DNA from: Oscillospiraceae bacterium
Lineage (GTDB): Bacteria > Bacillota > Clostridia > Oscillospirales > Ruminococcaceae
Assembly (NCBI GenBank): GCA_022800935.1
Contig: JAAWRH010000012.1
Span: forward strand, 1-64,000
Reading direction: 5' to 3'
DNA length: 64,000 bases
The first letter of the stretch is position 1. Each line of letters opens with the position of its first letter. Below, in pieces: positions 8,266 through 16,920 of the stretch. A model generated the notes under the pieces. That model was given only the letters and a program-made list of their open reading frames with translations. It searched no databases and was not told the DNA's origin. A program made the translations under genes and the position numbers.

Positions 8266-8958
8266 ATGTATATTGATCCCTACTATATCATTCTGGTGAT
8301 ACCCGCGCTGCTTTTGGGCATATGGGCCCAGCACCGGGTAAATTCCACCTTTCAGAAGTATTCCCAGGTTTCCGGCAGCCGGGGCTGTACCGGCGCCATG
8401 GCCGCCGAAATGATTCTGCGCAGCAACGGCATCACTGATGTACAGGTGGAGCACATCTCCGGAAAACTCACCGACCACTTTGACCCCTCCGCCGGGGTGA
8501 TTCGCCTGTCCGACTCGGTTTATAGCAGCCGCTCCATCGCCGCCGTGGGGGTGGCCGCCCATGAGGCGGGCCACGCTGTCCAGCATAGCGTGGGGTACGC
8601 GCCCATCAGGATACGGAACATGTTTGTCCCCATAGCCAACATCGGCTCAAAGGTGTCCATTCCCCTTATCTTTTTGGGGCTGATCCTGTCCTTCCAGAAG
8701 GTGGTTTCCTTTGGAATTCTGCTGTTTGCCTCGGTGGCGCTGTTTCAGCTGATTACCCTGCCGGTGGAGTTCAACGCCAGCAGCCGGGCTCTGGAGGTTA
8801 TCGAGGAACAGGGGCTTTTGGCGGAGGAGGAAATCTCCGGCGCAAGGAAGGTCCTCAGCGCTGCGGCCATGACCTATGTGGCGGCGCTGATTGCCTCGGT
8901 GGCCCAGCTTCTGCGGCTCATCGGCCTGTATGGAAACCGGGGGCGGAGAAACGATTGA
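8266..8958 (+). CDS. Membrane neutral zinc metallopeptidase (YugP-like)
   Basis: A 230-residue integral membrane protein of the Zn_peptidase_2 family (PF04298, B. subtilis YugP). The zinc-binding motif HEAGH is at about residues 98-102, with a further acidic ligand expected in the PVEFNASSRALE segment. Membrane segments are visible at about 6-24 (YIILVIPALLLGIW), at about 125-165 (IPLIFLGLILSF and FGILLFASVALFQ) and at the C-terminus (AALIASVAQLL). Substrates of the family are not established. It is preceded by GGAAAGGAGG and ends 25 bases before rsmB. The same neighbour relation with rsmB is common in Clostridia. Confidence 0.9.
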   Translation: MYIDPYYIILVIPALLLGIWAQHRVNSTFQKYSQVSGSRGCTGAMAAEMILRSNGITDVQVEHISGKLTDHFDPSAGVIRLSDSVYSSRSIAAVGVAAHEAGHAVQHSVGYAPIRIRNMFVPIANIGSKVSIPLIFLGLILSFQKVVSFGILLFASVALFQLITLPVEFNASSRALEVIEEQGLLAEEEISGARKVLSAAAMTYVAALIASVAQLLRLIGLYGNRGRRND

Positions 8959-8983
8959 ATGACGTCAGGAAAGGAGGCGGCCT

Positions 8984-10327
8984 ATGGCGACGGCCAGACA
9001 GCTTGCGGCGGAGGCGCTGCTCCGGGTGGAGCAGGACGGAGCCTATTCCAACATCGCCCTTGACAAAAAGCTGGAACAATATCAAAAAAACGCCGGAAAG
9101 GACGGGGAAGCCCGCGCCAGGTCGGAGGCCGCCTTTGCCAGCACTCTGTTCTATGGGGTGCTGGAACGCCGCCTGACCCTGGACTGCTGTATAGAGAACT
9201 ATGCCGCCAAGGGACTGAAGGGGATGTCCCCGGAGGTGCTTCAAATTCTCCGGGTGGCCTTTTACCAGCTGCTGTTTATGCCCAACATCCCCGAAAGCGC
9301 GGTGGTCAACGAGGCGGTGAAGCTCACCCGGCAGATGCGCCGTTCCAGCGCCAGCGGCTTTGTCAACGGGGTGCTGCGGTCCTTTCTGCGGGACGGGCGG
9401 GCCCTTCCCCACTTTGACGACCCCCTCAAGGAGCTGAGCATCCTGTACAGCATCCCCCAGTGGATGTTCGCGGAGTGGCAGAGGGACTATGGTCTGGAGA
9501 CCGCGGAGCAGATGGCCTCGGCCTTTAACCGTCCCGCGCCGGTATTTGTCCGCTGCAATCCCCTGAGATGTACGCCGGAGGAGCTGTGTACTGGGCTGGA
9601 GCGGGAGGGGATTTCCGCCGGGGAGGAGGAAGGGCTTCCAGGCTGCGTCCGCCTTTCCCATACCGGGAATCTGCGGCGGCTGGAGGCGTTCCGGGCGGGC
9701 TGGTTCCATGTGCAGGACAAATCCTCTCAGCTCTGCGCCTTGGCCCTGGGGGCCAAGGCGGGGGAGCGGGTGCTGGACCTGTGCGCCGCGCCGGGGGGCA
9801 AGACCTTCACCGCTGCCCAGGGGATGGAGAACCGGGGACAGGCGGACGCCTTTGACCTCTATGAAAAGCGGGTGGAGCTCATCCGGCAGGGGGCGGAGAG
9901 GCTGGGCCTTACCTCTGTTGCCTGCGGCGTGAGGGATGCCCTGGAATTCCGCCCTGATTCCCCGCTCTATGACCGGGTGCTCTGCGATGTGCCCTGCTCC
10001 GGGCTGGGGGTTTTGGGGCGCAAGCCGGAAATCCGCTACAAGGACCCCGACGATTTTGCCGGTTTGCCCCGGATTCAGTATAAAATTCTGGAAAACGCCT
10101 CAAAATATGTAAAAGAGGGCGGAACGCTGGTCTATTCCACCTGCACCCTGCGCCGGGAGGAAAACCAGGAGGTGGTCCATCGATTTTTGAAGGAACACCC
10201 TGACTTTTCCGTTGTCCCCCTCCCCGCGGAGTGCGGCGCATATGGAGGAAGGGAAGGGGAACTGACCCTTCTGCCCCATGTGGATGGAACCGACGGATTT
10301 TATATCTGCCGCATGGAAAAGAAATGA
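8984..10327 (+). CDS. rsmB: 16S rRNA (cytosine-967-C5) methyltransferase RsmB
   Basis: A 447-residue SAM-dependent methyltransferase that makes m5C967 in 16S rRNA. Residues 1-130 form the NusB-like RNA-binding domain (ARQLAAEALLRVEQDGAYSN at the start). The Rossmann domain has the SAM-binding DLCAAPGGKTF near 265-275, the catalytic-loop DVPCSGLG near 335 (Cys about 338) and the nucleophile-containing YSTCTLRREEN near 383 (Cys about 386). AAAGGAGG precedes the ATG. The order rsmB-rlmN-prpC-prkC-rsgA matches B. subtilis yloM-yloN-prpC-prkC-cpgA. Confidence 0.95.
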   Translation: MATARQLAAEALLRVEQDGAYSNIALDKKLEQYQKNAGKDGEARARSEAAFASTLFYGVLERRLTLDCCIENYAAKGLKGMSPEVLQILRVAFYQLLFMPNIPESAVVNEAVKLTRQMRRSSASGFVNGVLRSFLRDGRALPHFDDPLKELSILYSIPQWMFAEWQRDYGLETAEQMASAFNRPAPVFVRCNPLRCTPEELCTGLEREGISAGEEEGLPGCVRLSHTGNLRRLEAFRAGWFHVQDKSSQLCALALGAKAGERVLDLCAAPGGKTFTAAQGMENRGQADAFDLYEKRVELIRQGAERLGLTSVACGVRDALEFRPDSPLYDRVLCDVPCSGLGVLGRKPEIRYKDPDDFAGLPRIQYKILENASKYVKEGGTLVYSTCTLRREENQEVVHRFLKEHPDFSVVPLPAECGAYGGREGELTLLPHVDGTDGFYICRMEKK

Positions 10328-10354
10328 TCCCAAACAAAACCAAGAGGTGATCGA

Positions 10355-11452
10355 ATGCCCTGTTCTGGCAAGATGGATATCAAGGCCCTGACCCTCCCCC
10401 AACTGAGAGAGGAGCTGGTGCGGATGGAGGAAAAGCCCTTCCGGGCAGGCCAGATATACCGCTGGCTGCACCGCGCTGGAGACGGGCGTGTCCGCGCCAA
10501 GGCGTTTTGGCAGATGACGGATATTTCCTCTGCCCTTGCGGAGAAGCTGGACCAAAGGTTCTACATAAACAGCCTGTCCATCCGGCGCAAGCTGGTCTCC
10601 AGGCTGGATGGAACCGTAAAGTATCTGCTGGAGCTCTCTGACGGCAACTGTGTGGAGGCGGTGGTCATGCGGTATAAATACGGGAACAGCTTGTGCATTT
10701 CCACCCAGGTGGGGTGCCGGATGGGCTGTAACTTCTGTGCCTCTACCCTGGCGGGCTGGGTGCGGAACCTGACGCCGTCGGAGATGCTCGACGAGGTGTA
10801 CGCCGCCGAGGAGGACACCGGCGAAAAGATAGCCAGTTTGGTCTTGATGGGCATCGGGGAGCCGCTGGACAACTTTGACAATGTGGTCCGGTTCCTGGAA
10901 ATCCTCTCCTCCCCGGAGGGGGAGAACCTGAGCCTGCGCCATGTGTCCCTTTCCACCTGCGGGTTGGTGGACCGGATTTATGATTTGATGAAGTTAAAGC
11001 TGGGGCTGACCCTTTCCATCTCCCTCCACGCCCCCAACGACCGGATACGGGGGGAGACCATGCCAATCAGCCGCCGGTACGATATGGATACGCTGCTGAA
11101 GGCTTGCCGGGATTATTTTGACTATACCGGGCGGAGGATATCCTTTGAATACGCCCTCATCGATGGGCTCAACGATACCCCGGAGTGCGCCGGGGAGCTT
11201 GCGGGAAGGCTGACAGGGATGCCCTGCCATGTCAACCTGATACCGGTCAACCCGGTGCGGGAGCGGGGCTACAAGCGGGGGAGCAGGCAGAATATCCTGC
11301 GCTTTCAGAAGCTGCTGGAGCAAAAGGGAGTAAACGCCACCATCCGGCGGGAGCTGGGCAGCGACATCAACGCCGCCTGCGGCCAGCTCCGCCGGGAAAG
11401 CCAGCAGCTTCCAAACGATGCATCACAGAAAAGGGGGGAACTCCCATGCTGA
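10355..11452 (+). CDS. rlmN: Dual 23S rRNA/tRNA adenine-C2 methyltransferase RlmN
   Basis: A 365-residue radical SAM enzyme that methylates C2 of A2503 in 23S rRNA and A37 of some tRNAs. The 4Fe-4S cluster motif CRMGCNFC gives Cys 121, 125 and 128; MGIGEPLDN and the SAM-binding SLHAPNDRIR follow. The second catalytic Cys lies in the C-terminal AACGQLR segment. The N-terminal accessory domain contains REELVRMEEKPFRAGQIY. Its end overlaps the prpC start by seven bases, which implies translational coupling. Confidence 0.96.
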   Translation: MPCSGKMDIKALTLPQLREELVRMEEKPFRAGQIYRWLHRAGDGRVRAKAFWQMTDISSALAEKLDQRFYINSLSIRRKLVSRLDGTVKYLLELSDGNCVEAVVMRYKYGNSLCISTQVGCRMGCNFCASTLAGWVRNLTPSEMLDEVYAAEEDTGEKIASLVLMGIGEPLDNFDNVVRFLEILSSPEGENLSLRHVSLSTCGLVDRIYDLMKLKLGLTLSISLHAPNDRIRGETMPISRRYDMDTLLKACRDYFDYTGRRISFEYALIDGLNDTPECAGELAGRLTGMPCHVNLIPVNPVRERGYKRGSRQNILRFQKLLEQKGVNATIRRELGSDINAACGQLRRESQQLPNDASQKRGELPC

Positions 11453-12243
11453 CAGCTGAGGGGATCACCGATATTGGCCTTTGCCGCGATACCAACCAGG
11501 ACGCGTATGACATTATAAAGCTGCCCGGCGGCGCTGTGGCAGTCATCCTGTGCGACGGCATGGGCGGAGAAAACGGCGGCAATGTGGCCAGCGATCTGTC
11601 CGTGAAGACCATTGCTGCCCAGCTGCGGCGGGGGTATCACCCTGCCCTGGGGGAGGCCTCCCTCAGGGGGCTGCTCCTTTCAGCGGTCTCGGTGGCCAAT
11701 GCCCTGGTCCATGACAGGGCCAAAAGGGACGAGGCGCTTTCCGGCATGGGCACCACCGCCGAGGTGGTGCTGGCCCGGGGACGGACTGCCTGCATCGCCC
11801 ATGTGGGAGATTCCAGCGTCTTTTCCCTCTCTCCAAATGGAGAGGGATCTCCCTTGGAGGGGAAGATTGAAAAGCTCACCTGCGACCACACCAGGGTCCA
11901 GCAGCTGCTGGACCAGGGAGTGATTACCGCCCAGGAGGCGGACAACCACCCGGAACGGCATTACATCGTCCGGGCGGTGGGGGTTGCCAGCGCTGTCAAC
12001 CCCGATTACGACCAGTTCACCCTCCCTGAGGGGGGCGGGCTGCTGATCTGCTCCGACGGGCTGACCAACCATGTGGAGCCCCAGGAAATCTGCCGGATTC
12101 TTCTGCCGGCCATCCGGTCCGGAGAGCTGAGGAACGGCGTGCAGAAGCTGGTGGAAGCCGCCAACCGCTTCGGCGGGGCGGACAATATCACCGCCGTGGT
12201 TATTGCGGACCAGGCGGAAGGGGAGGCGCGGTCCAATGGATAA
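11446..12243 (+). CDS. prpC: PP2C-family Ser/Thr protein phosphatase PrpC
   Basis: A 265-residue metal-dependent PPM/PP2C phosphatase that reverses the phosphorylation made by the adjacent kinase. Conserved motifs: the DIGLCRDTNQDAY start, the metal-binding CDGMGGENGG, GTTAEVVL, HVGDSSVF, LICSDGLTN and the final GGADNITAVVI. ATG 11446 is chosen because the family start lies there and GGGGGGAA precedes it; the open frame extends upstream through rlmN without homology. It overlaps rlmN by seven bases and prkC by eight, a fully coupled kinase/phosphatase pair. Confidence 0.95.
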   Translation: MLTAEGITDIGLCRDTNQDAYDIIKLPGGAVAVILCDGMGGENGGNVASDLSVKTIAAQLRRGYHPALGEASLRGLLLSAVSVANALVHDRAKRDEALSGMGTTAEVVLARGRTACIAHVGDSSVFSLSPNGEGSPLEGKIEKLTCDHTRVQQLLDQGVITAQEADNHPERHYIVRAVGVASAVNPDYDQFTLPEGGGLLICSDGLTNHVEPQEICRILLPAIRSGELRNGVQKLVEAANRFGGADNITAVVIADQAEGEARSNG

Positions 12244-14392
12244 ATTTATCGGCAAGCGGCTGGACGGACGGTACGAAATTCAGGAGATGATCGGCGTCGG
12301 CGGTATGGCCAACGTGTACAAGGCTAAGGATATCATGGACGACAAGGTGGTGGCGGTCAAGATACTCCGGGAGGAGTACATGACCAACGAGCAGTTCACC
12401 CGCATGTTTCAGAACGAGTCCAAGGCCATTGCCATCCTCTCCCATCCCAATATTGTAAAGGTTTATGACGTCATTTTTACCGAGCGGGTGCAGTCTATCG
12501 TCATGGAGTATATTGACGGCATCACCCTCAAGGAGTATATCGACCAGCAGAAGGTGCTGCGGTGGAAGGAAGCGGTCTACTTCACCACCCAGATGCTCCG
12601 CGCCCTCAACCATGCCCACTCCAAGGGAATTGTTCACCGGGATATCAAGCCCCACAACATCATGCTCCTTTCGGACGGCACCGTCAAGATGATGGACTTC
12701 GGCATCGCCAGCTTTGCCCGCAGCGAGGCCAGGAGCTCCACCGACAAGGCCATCGGCTCGGTCCACTATATCTCCCCGGAGCAGGCCCAGGGGGGCGGCA
12801 TCGACGGGAAGAGCGACATCTATTCGGTGGGCATCGTCCTCTTTGAGATGCTCACCGGCCAGCTCCCCTTTGAGGCGGAGACGCCGGTTTCAGTGGCCAT
12901 CAAACAGATACAGAACAAGCCCGTTCCCCCCAGCCGGCTGAATCCCTCTATCCCCAAGGGCCTGGAGGAGATCACCATGAAGGCCATGGAAAAGGACCCG
13001 TCCAGGCGCTACCGCTCCGCTGCCGAAATGCTGGCGGATATCGACGCCTTTAAGCGGGACCCCAACATTGAGTTTTCCTATCAGCAGATGGAGGGAGACG
13101 AGCCGGATGCCCGCGCGGTGGAGGCGGCCCGTAAGGACCAGTCCCGGCGGCAGCGCTCCTACAGCCAGGAGCTGGAACGGCGCAGGCAGGAGGAACAGCA
13201 GAAGGGGCGTTCCAAGCCGTCACTGGCCTCCGAAGGGGTGTATGGCTTTGGGGACAAGGCGGTAAAGGGCGGGGAATCCGGCCTGGAAACCCGTCAGGAC
13301 CGCCGCCTCCGGGAGCGGGCCGAAGGAAAGGAGCGGAAGAAAAAGGAAATGGAACGGCGCTCGGTGCCCTATCAGCCCATTGAACGGGTTCGCATCCAAT
13401 CCCACGCGCTGCCTGTACTGGGGGGGATTGCCCTGGCCTTTGTTGTGGCAACCGCCATCTTTGTCTTTACCCTCCTGTATTATAACGACCCCTTTTCCCG
13501 CACGCCGGAAACCTCCATGCCCAACCTGGTGGGGCTGAGCTATGAGGAAATCCGGGATTCCGCCCAATACGACTATATCGAGATGGTGGTGGACGGGGAG
13601 CCCGCCTACCATGAACAGTACGGGCGGGGCGTCATCTACGACCAGCTCCCGCTGCCGGGCAAGTCCATCAAGGAGGGGGCGGTGGTCAAGGTCAAGGTCA
13701 GCAGCGGAACCAAGCAGATTTCCCTCCCCTCCTATATCCGCGAGGAGGCCACAGAGGTTTACAATCGCCTCCATGACCTGGGACTGGAGTACACCTCCCT
13801 GGACGTCAATGACGACTCCATCCCCAAAGGCTATGTGGTGCGCACCGTGCCGGAGGCGGGGGCGTCTGTTCCGGCGGGGCAGGTGGTGACGGTATACGTC
13901 AGCCTGGGCAGCGACAAGAAGATGGTGGAGGTTCCCAACCTGAAGGGCCTGAACATCGCCAACGCCCAGACCATGCTGGAGACCTTTAACCTGAAGCTGG
14001 GGAACATCTCCCCGGTGGAGGACAGCAGCAGGCCGGAGGGCACGGTCATTGCCCAGAATCCCCAGGAGGGCAGCCAGCTGTTGGAGGGCTCTACTGTGGA
14101 CCTGAACGTGAGCAGCGGCGGCGGAAACAGCGCCTCCACCTCCCGAATCATGACCATTGAACTGCCCAGCTCCATCAACGAGATATGCACCGTACAGGCC
14201 ACCCAGGACGGGGTGGAAAAGCATCGGGAGCTGTTAAACCCCAGGGAGGTGGGGAACTGGAAGGTCTCCTTTACCGGAGAGGGAAGCTCCAACATCAAGA
14301 TACTCATCGACAACAAGCTGTATATGGAGTACACCCTGAATTTTGAGGAAAACACCTATCGGGTGCTCACCGACAATTCAGGAAACTTCTGA
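12236..14392 (+). CDS. prkC: PASTA-domain Ser/Thr protein kinase PrkC/Stk
   Basis: A 718-residue membrane kinase. The cytoplasmic kinase domain (about 10-275) shows the Gly-rich loop GVGGMANVYKAKD, AVKIL, catalytic HRDIKPHN (134-141), DFGIA (about 155) and the SPEQAQGG activation segment end. A basic/charged linker leads to one transmembrane helix at about 391-417 (ALPVLGGIALAFVVATAIFV). Outside are three PASTA repeats at about 426-491, 494-560 and 563-630, which in the family sense muropeptides and lipid II, then a C-terminal beta-rich domain of about 85 residues that is a common Clostridia extension. GGAGG lies nine bases before ATG 12236. It is expected to signal cell-wall state and spore germination cues together with PrpC. 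Confidence 0.95.
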   Translation: MDKFIGKRLDGRYEIQEMIGVGGMANVYKAKDIMDDKVVAVKILREEYMTNEQFTRMFQNESKAIAILSHPNIVKVYDVIFTERVQSIVMEYIDGITLKEYIDQQKVLRWKEAVYFTTQMLRALNHAHSKGIVHRDIKPHNIMLLSDGTVKMMDFGIASFARSEARSSTDKAIGSVHYISPEQAQGGGIDGKSDIYSVGIVLFEMLTGQLPFEAETPVSVAIKQIQNKPVPPSRLNPSIPKGLEEITMKAMEKDPSRRYRSAAEMLADIDAFKRDPNIEFSYQQMEGDEPDARAVEAARKDQSRRQRSYSQELERRRQEEQQKGRSKPSLASEGVYGFGDKAVKGGESGLETRQDRRLRERAEGKERKKKEMERRSVPYQPIERVRIQSHALPVLGGIALAFVVATAIFVFTLLYYNDPFSRTPETSMPNLVGLSYEEIRDSAQYDYIEMVVDGEPAYHEQYGRGVIYDQLPLPGKSIKEGAVVKVKVSSGTKQISLPSYIREEATEVYNRLHDLGLEYTSLDVNDDSIPKGYVVRTVPEAGASVPAGQVVTVYVSLGSDKKMVEVPNLKGLNIANAQTMLETFNLKLGNISPVEDSSRPEGTVIAQNPQEGSQLLEGSTVDLNVSSGGGNSASTSRIMTIELPSSINEICTVQATQDGVEKHRELLNPREVGNWKVSFTGEGSSNIKILIDNKLYMEYTLNFEENTYRVLTDNSGNF

Positions 14393-14419
14393 CCGGCGGC
14401 TTTGGACAGGGGAAGGGAT

Positions 14420-15316
14420 ATGGAAAGGAAAGAGGGCCGTATCATCAAGCTTCTGGGCGGCTTCTACTATGTGGATACCGGAGAGGGCAGCGTGATTGAA
14501 TGCCGCGCCAGGGGCGTTTTTCGCAAAGAGAATTTCTCCCCCTGCGTGGGGGACATAGCCTCTGTGGAGATGACCGCCTCCGGCAAGGGGTATATCATGG
14601 AGACAGCGCCCCGGAAAAACCAGCTTCTCCGGCCGCCTTTGGCGAATCTGGATCAGCTTGTCTTTGTCTGCTCTGCCGCCGACCCTGCCCCCAATCTGTT
14701 TGTGCTGGACAGTATGATTGCCATCTGCGAAAAAAAGGGGATAGAGCCCTTTGTGGCCTTTACCAAAAAGGACCTGGCCGACCTGGAGCCCTATGTCCGC
14801 GTTTACCGGCATGCGGGCTTTCCGGTGGCGGAGGTCTGCGGCCTGACCGGGGAAGGGGTGGACTGGGTGAAGGAGGCCTTGGCGGGAAAGATATCCGCCT
14901 TTACCGGCAACTCCGGGGCGGGGAAGTCCACCCTGCTCAACGCCATCGACCCCCGCCTGGGACTGGAGACGGCTCAAATCAGCGAAAAGCTGGGCAGGGG
15001 GCGGCACACCACCCGCCATGTGGAGCTGTATCCCCTGGAAAACGGGGGATGGGCGGCGGACACCCCCGGCTTTTCCGCCATGGATTACCAGAGGTTTGAA
15101 ACCATCCTGAAGGGGGAGCTCCCCGACTGCTTCCGGGAATTCGCCCCCTTTGCCGGGGAGTGCCGATTCACCGGCTGTTCCCACACGGCGGAAAAGGGCT
15201 GCGCGGTGCGGGAGGCCCTGAAGAAGGGGGAGATTGCCCCCAGCCGGTACGAGAGCTACTGCGCCATGTATGAGAGGGCCAAAAACATCAGGGAATGGGA
15301 GAGAAAAGAGCAGTGA
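14420..15316 (+). CDS. rsgA: Ribosome small-subunit-dependent GTPase RsgA
   Basis: A 298-residue circularly permuted GTPase that checks late 30S assembly. An N-terminal OB-fold (GRIIKLLGGFYYVDTGEGS) is followed by G4 (FTKKD, about 114-118), then G1 (GNSGAGKST, 164-172) and G3 (DTPGF, about 214), the diagnostic permuted order. The C-terminal zinc domain has the Cys/His set FAGECRFTGCSHTAEKGCAV. ATG 14420 is preferred to an in-frame TTG at 14402. It follows prkC by 27 bases and overlaps thiN by 22. The rpe gene that usually lies next is absent. Confidence 0.95.
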   Translation: MERKEGRIIKLLGGFYYVDTGEGSVIECRARGVFRKENFSPCVGDIASVEMTASGKGYIMETAPRKNQLLRPPLANLDQLVFVCSAADPAPNLFVLDSMIAICEKKGIEPFVAFTKKDLADLEPYVRVYRHAGFPVAEVCGLTGEGVDWVKEALAGKISAFTGNSGAGKSTLLNAIDPRLGLETAQISEKLGRGRHTTRHVELYPLENGGWAADTPGFSAMDYQRFETILKGELPDCFREFAPFAGECRFTGCSHTAEKGCAVREALKKGEIAPSRYESYCAMYERAKNIREWERKEQ

Positions 15317-15957
15317 AGGACATAAAAGGGGGCACGGCGCTGATTCTCTGCGCGTCGCCGGAGTGGGACAGCGGGCTGGCGGCGGAGCAGGCGAAGAAAG
15401 CGGACCTGGTAATCTGCGCCGACGGGGGATACCTGCGGGCAGAGGCAGCGGGCATCGTCCCCGATGTATTGATGGGGGACTTTGATTCCTGCGCCCTGGA
15501 GAAGGTGCGGGAGCTGGAGAAGATCGTTTATCCCGTGCGCAAGGATGATACCGACCTGATTCTGGCCCTGCGGTACGCCCTGGAACGGGGATGCAAAAGG
15601 GCGGTAGTCCTGGGCTGCTTTGGCGGCAGGCTGGACCACACCATAGGGAATTTGCAGTCCATCGCCTACGGGTGGAGGCACGGCCTTTCGGTGACGCTGA
15701 TGGACGCGAGAAACCGGGCTTTCCCGGTGGGGGAGGGACGGACGGTGATTCCCAGGGAGGAAAACTGTTATATCAGCTTTTTTGCCATGGGGGAGAGATG
15801 CCGGGGAATTACCTATCAGGGGCTTTCCTATCCCCTGACCGATGCGGTGCTGACGGCGGACTACCCCCTGGGAATCAGCAATGAGTTTGTGGAGGATGAG
15901 GCGGTTGTCACCCTGGAGAAGGGGCTGCTGCTCTGTGTGATTGCCAAAAAGGGATAA
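15295..15957 (+). CDS. thiN: Thiamine pyrophosphokinase
   Basis: A 220-residue enzyme that transfers pyrophosphate from ATP to thiamine, giving thiamine diphosphate. Visible family motifs are ICADGGYLRAEAAGIVPD with VLMGDFDS, KDDTDLILAL (metal/ATP site) and GCFGGRLDHTIGNLQS, then a beta-sandwich thiamine-binding half. ATG 15295 overlaps rsgA; GTG 15313 is a possible alternative start because AGAGAAAAGAG lies before it. It is the last gene of the operon, closed by the terminator at 15971. In B. subtilis thiN also ends this cluster. Confidence 0.93.
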   Translation: MGEKRAVKDIKGGTALILCASPEWDSGLAAEQAKKADLVICADGGYLRAEAAGIVPDVLMGDFDSCALEKVRELEKIVYPVRKDDTDLILALRYALERGCKRAVVLGCFGGRLDHTIGNLQSIAYGWRHGLSVTLMDARNRAFPVGEGRTVIPREENCYISFFAMGERCRGITYQGLSYPLTDAVLTADYPLGISNEFVEDEAVVTLEKGLLLCVIAKKG

Positions 15958-15970
15958 AGCTAATAAACAA

Positions 15971-16001
15971 GGGGGACGCACTCCAAAGGCGTCCCCCTTT
16001 T
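15971..16001. terminator. Intrinsic terminator between convergent thiN and the aldolase gene
   Basis: GGGGGACGC (15971-15979) pairs perfectly with GCGTCCCCC (15989-15997), followed by TTTT on the plus strand. The minus-strand reading has a weaker T-rich tail, so it can serve both convergent genes. Confidence 0.88.
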
Positions 16002-16006
16002 CACCG

Positions 16007-16897
16007 CTATTTCAGCAATTCCGGGTAATGCTCTCTCAGGGTTTTCATCAGAACCGGGTCCCAGGCGGTGTAGTCCCCGTCAAAGGGCGCCCGCGCCGGG
16101 CCGACGGGATATCCAATCAGGTTTGCCGCCCGCTTGATCACCGAATTGGGGTTTCCCAGCTTCAGGCAGTCCCGGATGGGGCGGATGGAATCCTGAAGGG
16201 CTGTCGCCTTGGCGATGTCCCCCGACTCCCAGGCGTTGTACATCTCCACCAGCCGCTCCGGGAAGATGTTTCCGGTTCCGGCAATGGCCCCCACACCCCC
16301 GGCCATCAGGGTGGAGAGAATCAGGGAGTCGTTGCCGGCAATGACCGCAAATTTCCGGTCGGTGGCTTCCAGGTATTGGAGGGTGTTGTCAAAGTTGCCG
16401 CTGGAATCCTTGATGCCGATGATGTTCTCCACCTGGGCGAGCTCCGCGACGGTTTCGCGGGAGATACTGTTGCCGGTTCTGGCGGGGATGTTGTACATCA
16501 GGATGGGGAGGCTGACCGCTTTTGCCACGGCCTTATAGTGCCCGACCATAGCCTTCTGGCTGACCTGGCCGAAATAGGGGGTGATGACCGACAGGGCGGT
16601 GGCCCCCGCCTGCTCCGCCCGCTTGGAGAGCCGGATGGTCTCCTCGGTGGTGACGCACCCGGTTCCCACCCAGACGGGGATTCTCCCGGCGGTCTTTTCG
16701 ATGACCGTCTCCATCACCTGAACCTTTTCGTCAAAGCTCAGGGCGTAAAATTCCCCGTTGGTGCCCAGGGTGAAGATGGCGTGGACACCGCTTTTGATAA
16801 ACCGTTCTACCTGATTGCCCAGCTCTTCCAGATTTAGGGAACCGTCCTGGCGAAAGGGAGTTGCCATAGCGGGGATGATGCCTTTTGGATGATACAT
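16007..16897 (-). CDS. Dihydrodipicolinate synthase / N-acetylneuraminate lyase superfamily protein
   Basis: A 296-residue TIM-barrel aldolase of the DHDPS/NAL superfamily. The Schiff-base lysine is K163 in IGIKDSSG and the partner tyrosine is Y135 in YNIPARTG. At residues 45-49 it has GTNGE, where true DapA enzymes have GTTGE; the second threonine of that pair takes part in the DapA proton relay. That, and its isolated position away from lysine genes, makes a sugar-acid or N-acylsugar aldolase as likely as 4-hydroxytetrahydrodipicolinate synthase. AAGGAGAAC lies just upstream of the ATG. The next gene upstream on this strand ends 23 bases away. Confidence 0.85.
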   Translation of the reverse strand: MYHPKGIIPAMATPFRQDGSLNLEELGNQVERFIKSGVHAIFTLGTNGEFYALSFDEKVQVMETVIEKTAGRIPVWVGTGCVTTEETIRLSKRAEQAGATALSVITPYFGQVSQKAMVGHYKAVAKAVSLPILMYNIPARTGNSISRETVAELAQVENIIGIKDSSGNFDNTLQYLEATDRKFAVIAGNDSLILSTLMAGGVGAIAGTGNIFPERLVEMYNAWESGDIAKATALQDSIRPIRDCLKLGNPNSVIKRAANLIGYPVGPARAPFDGDYTAWDPVLMKTLREHYPELLK

Positions 16898-16920
16898 ATT
16901 CTGTTCTCCTTGTTTTATCG

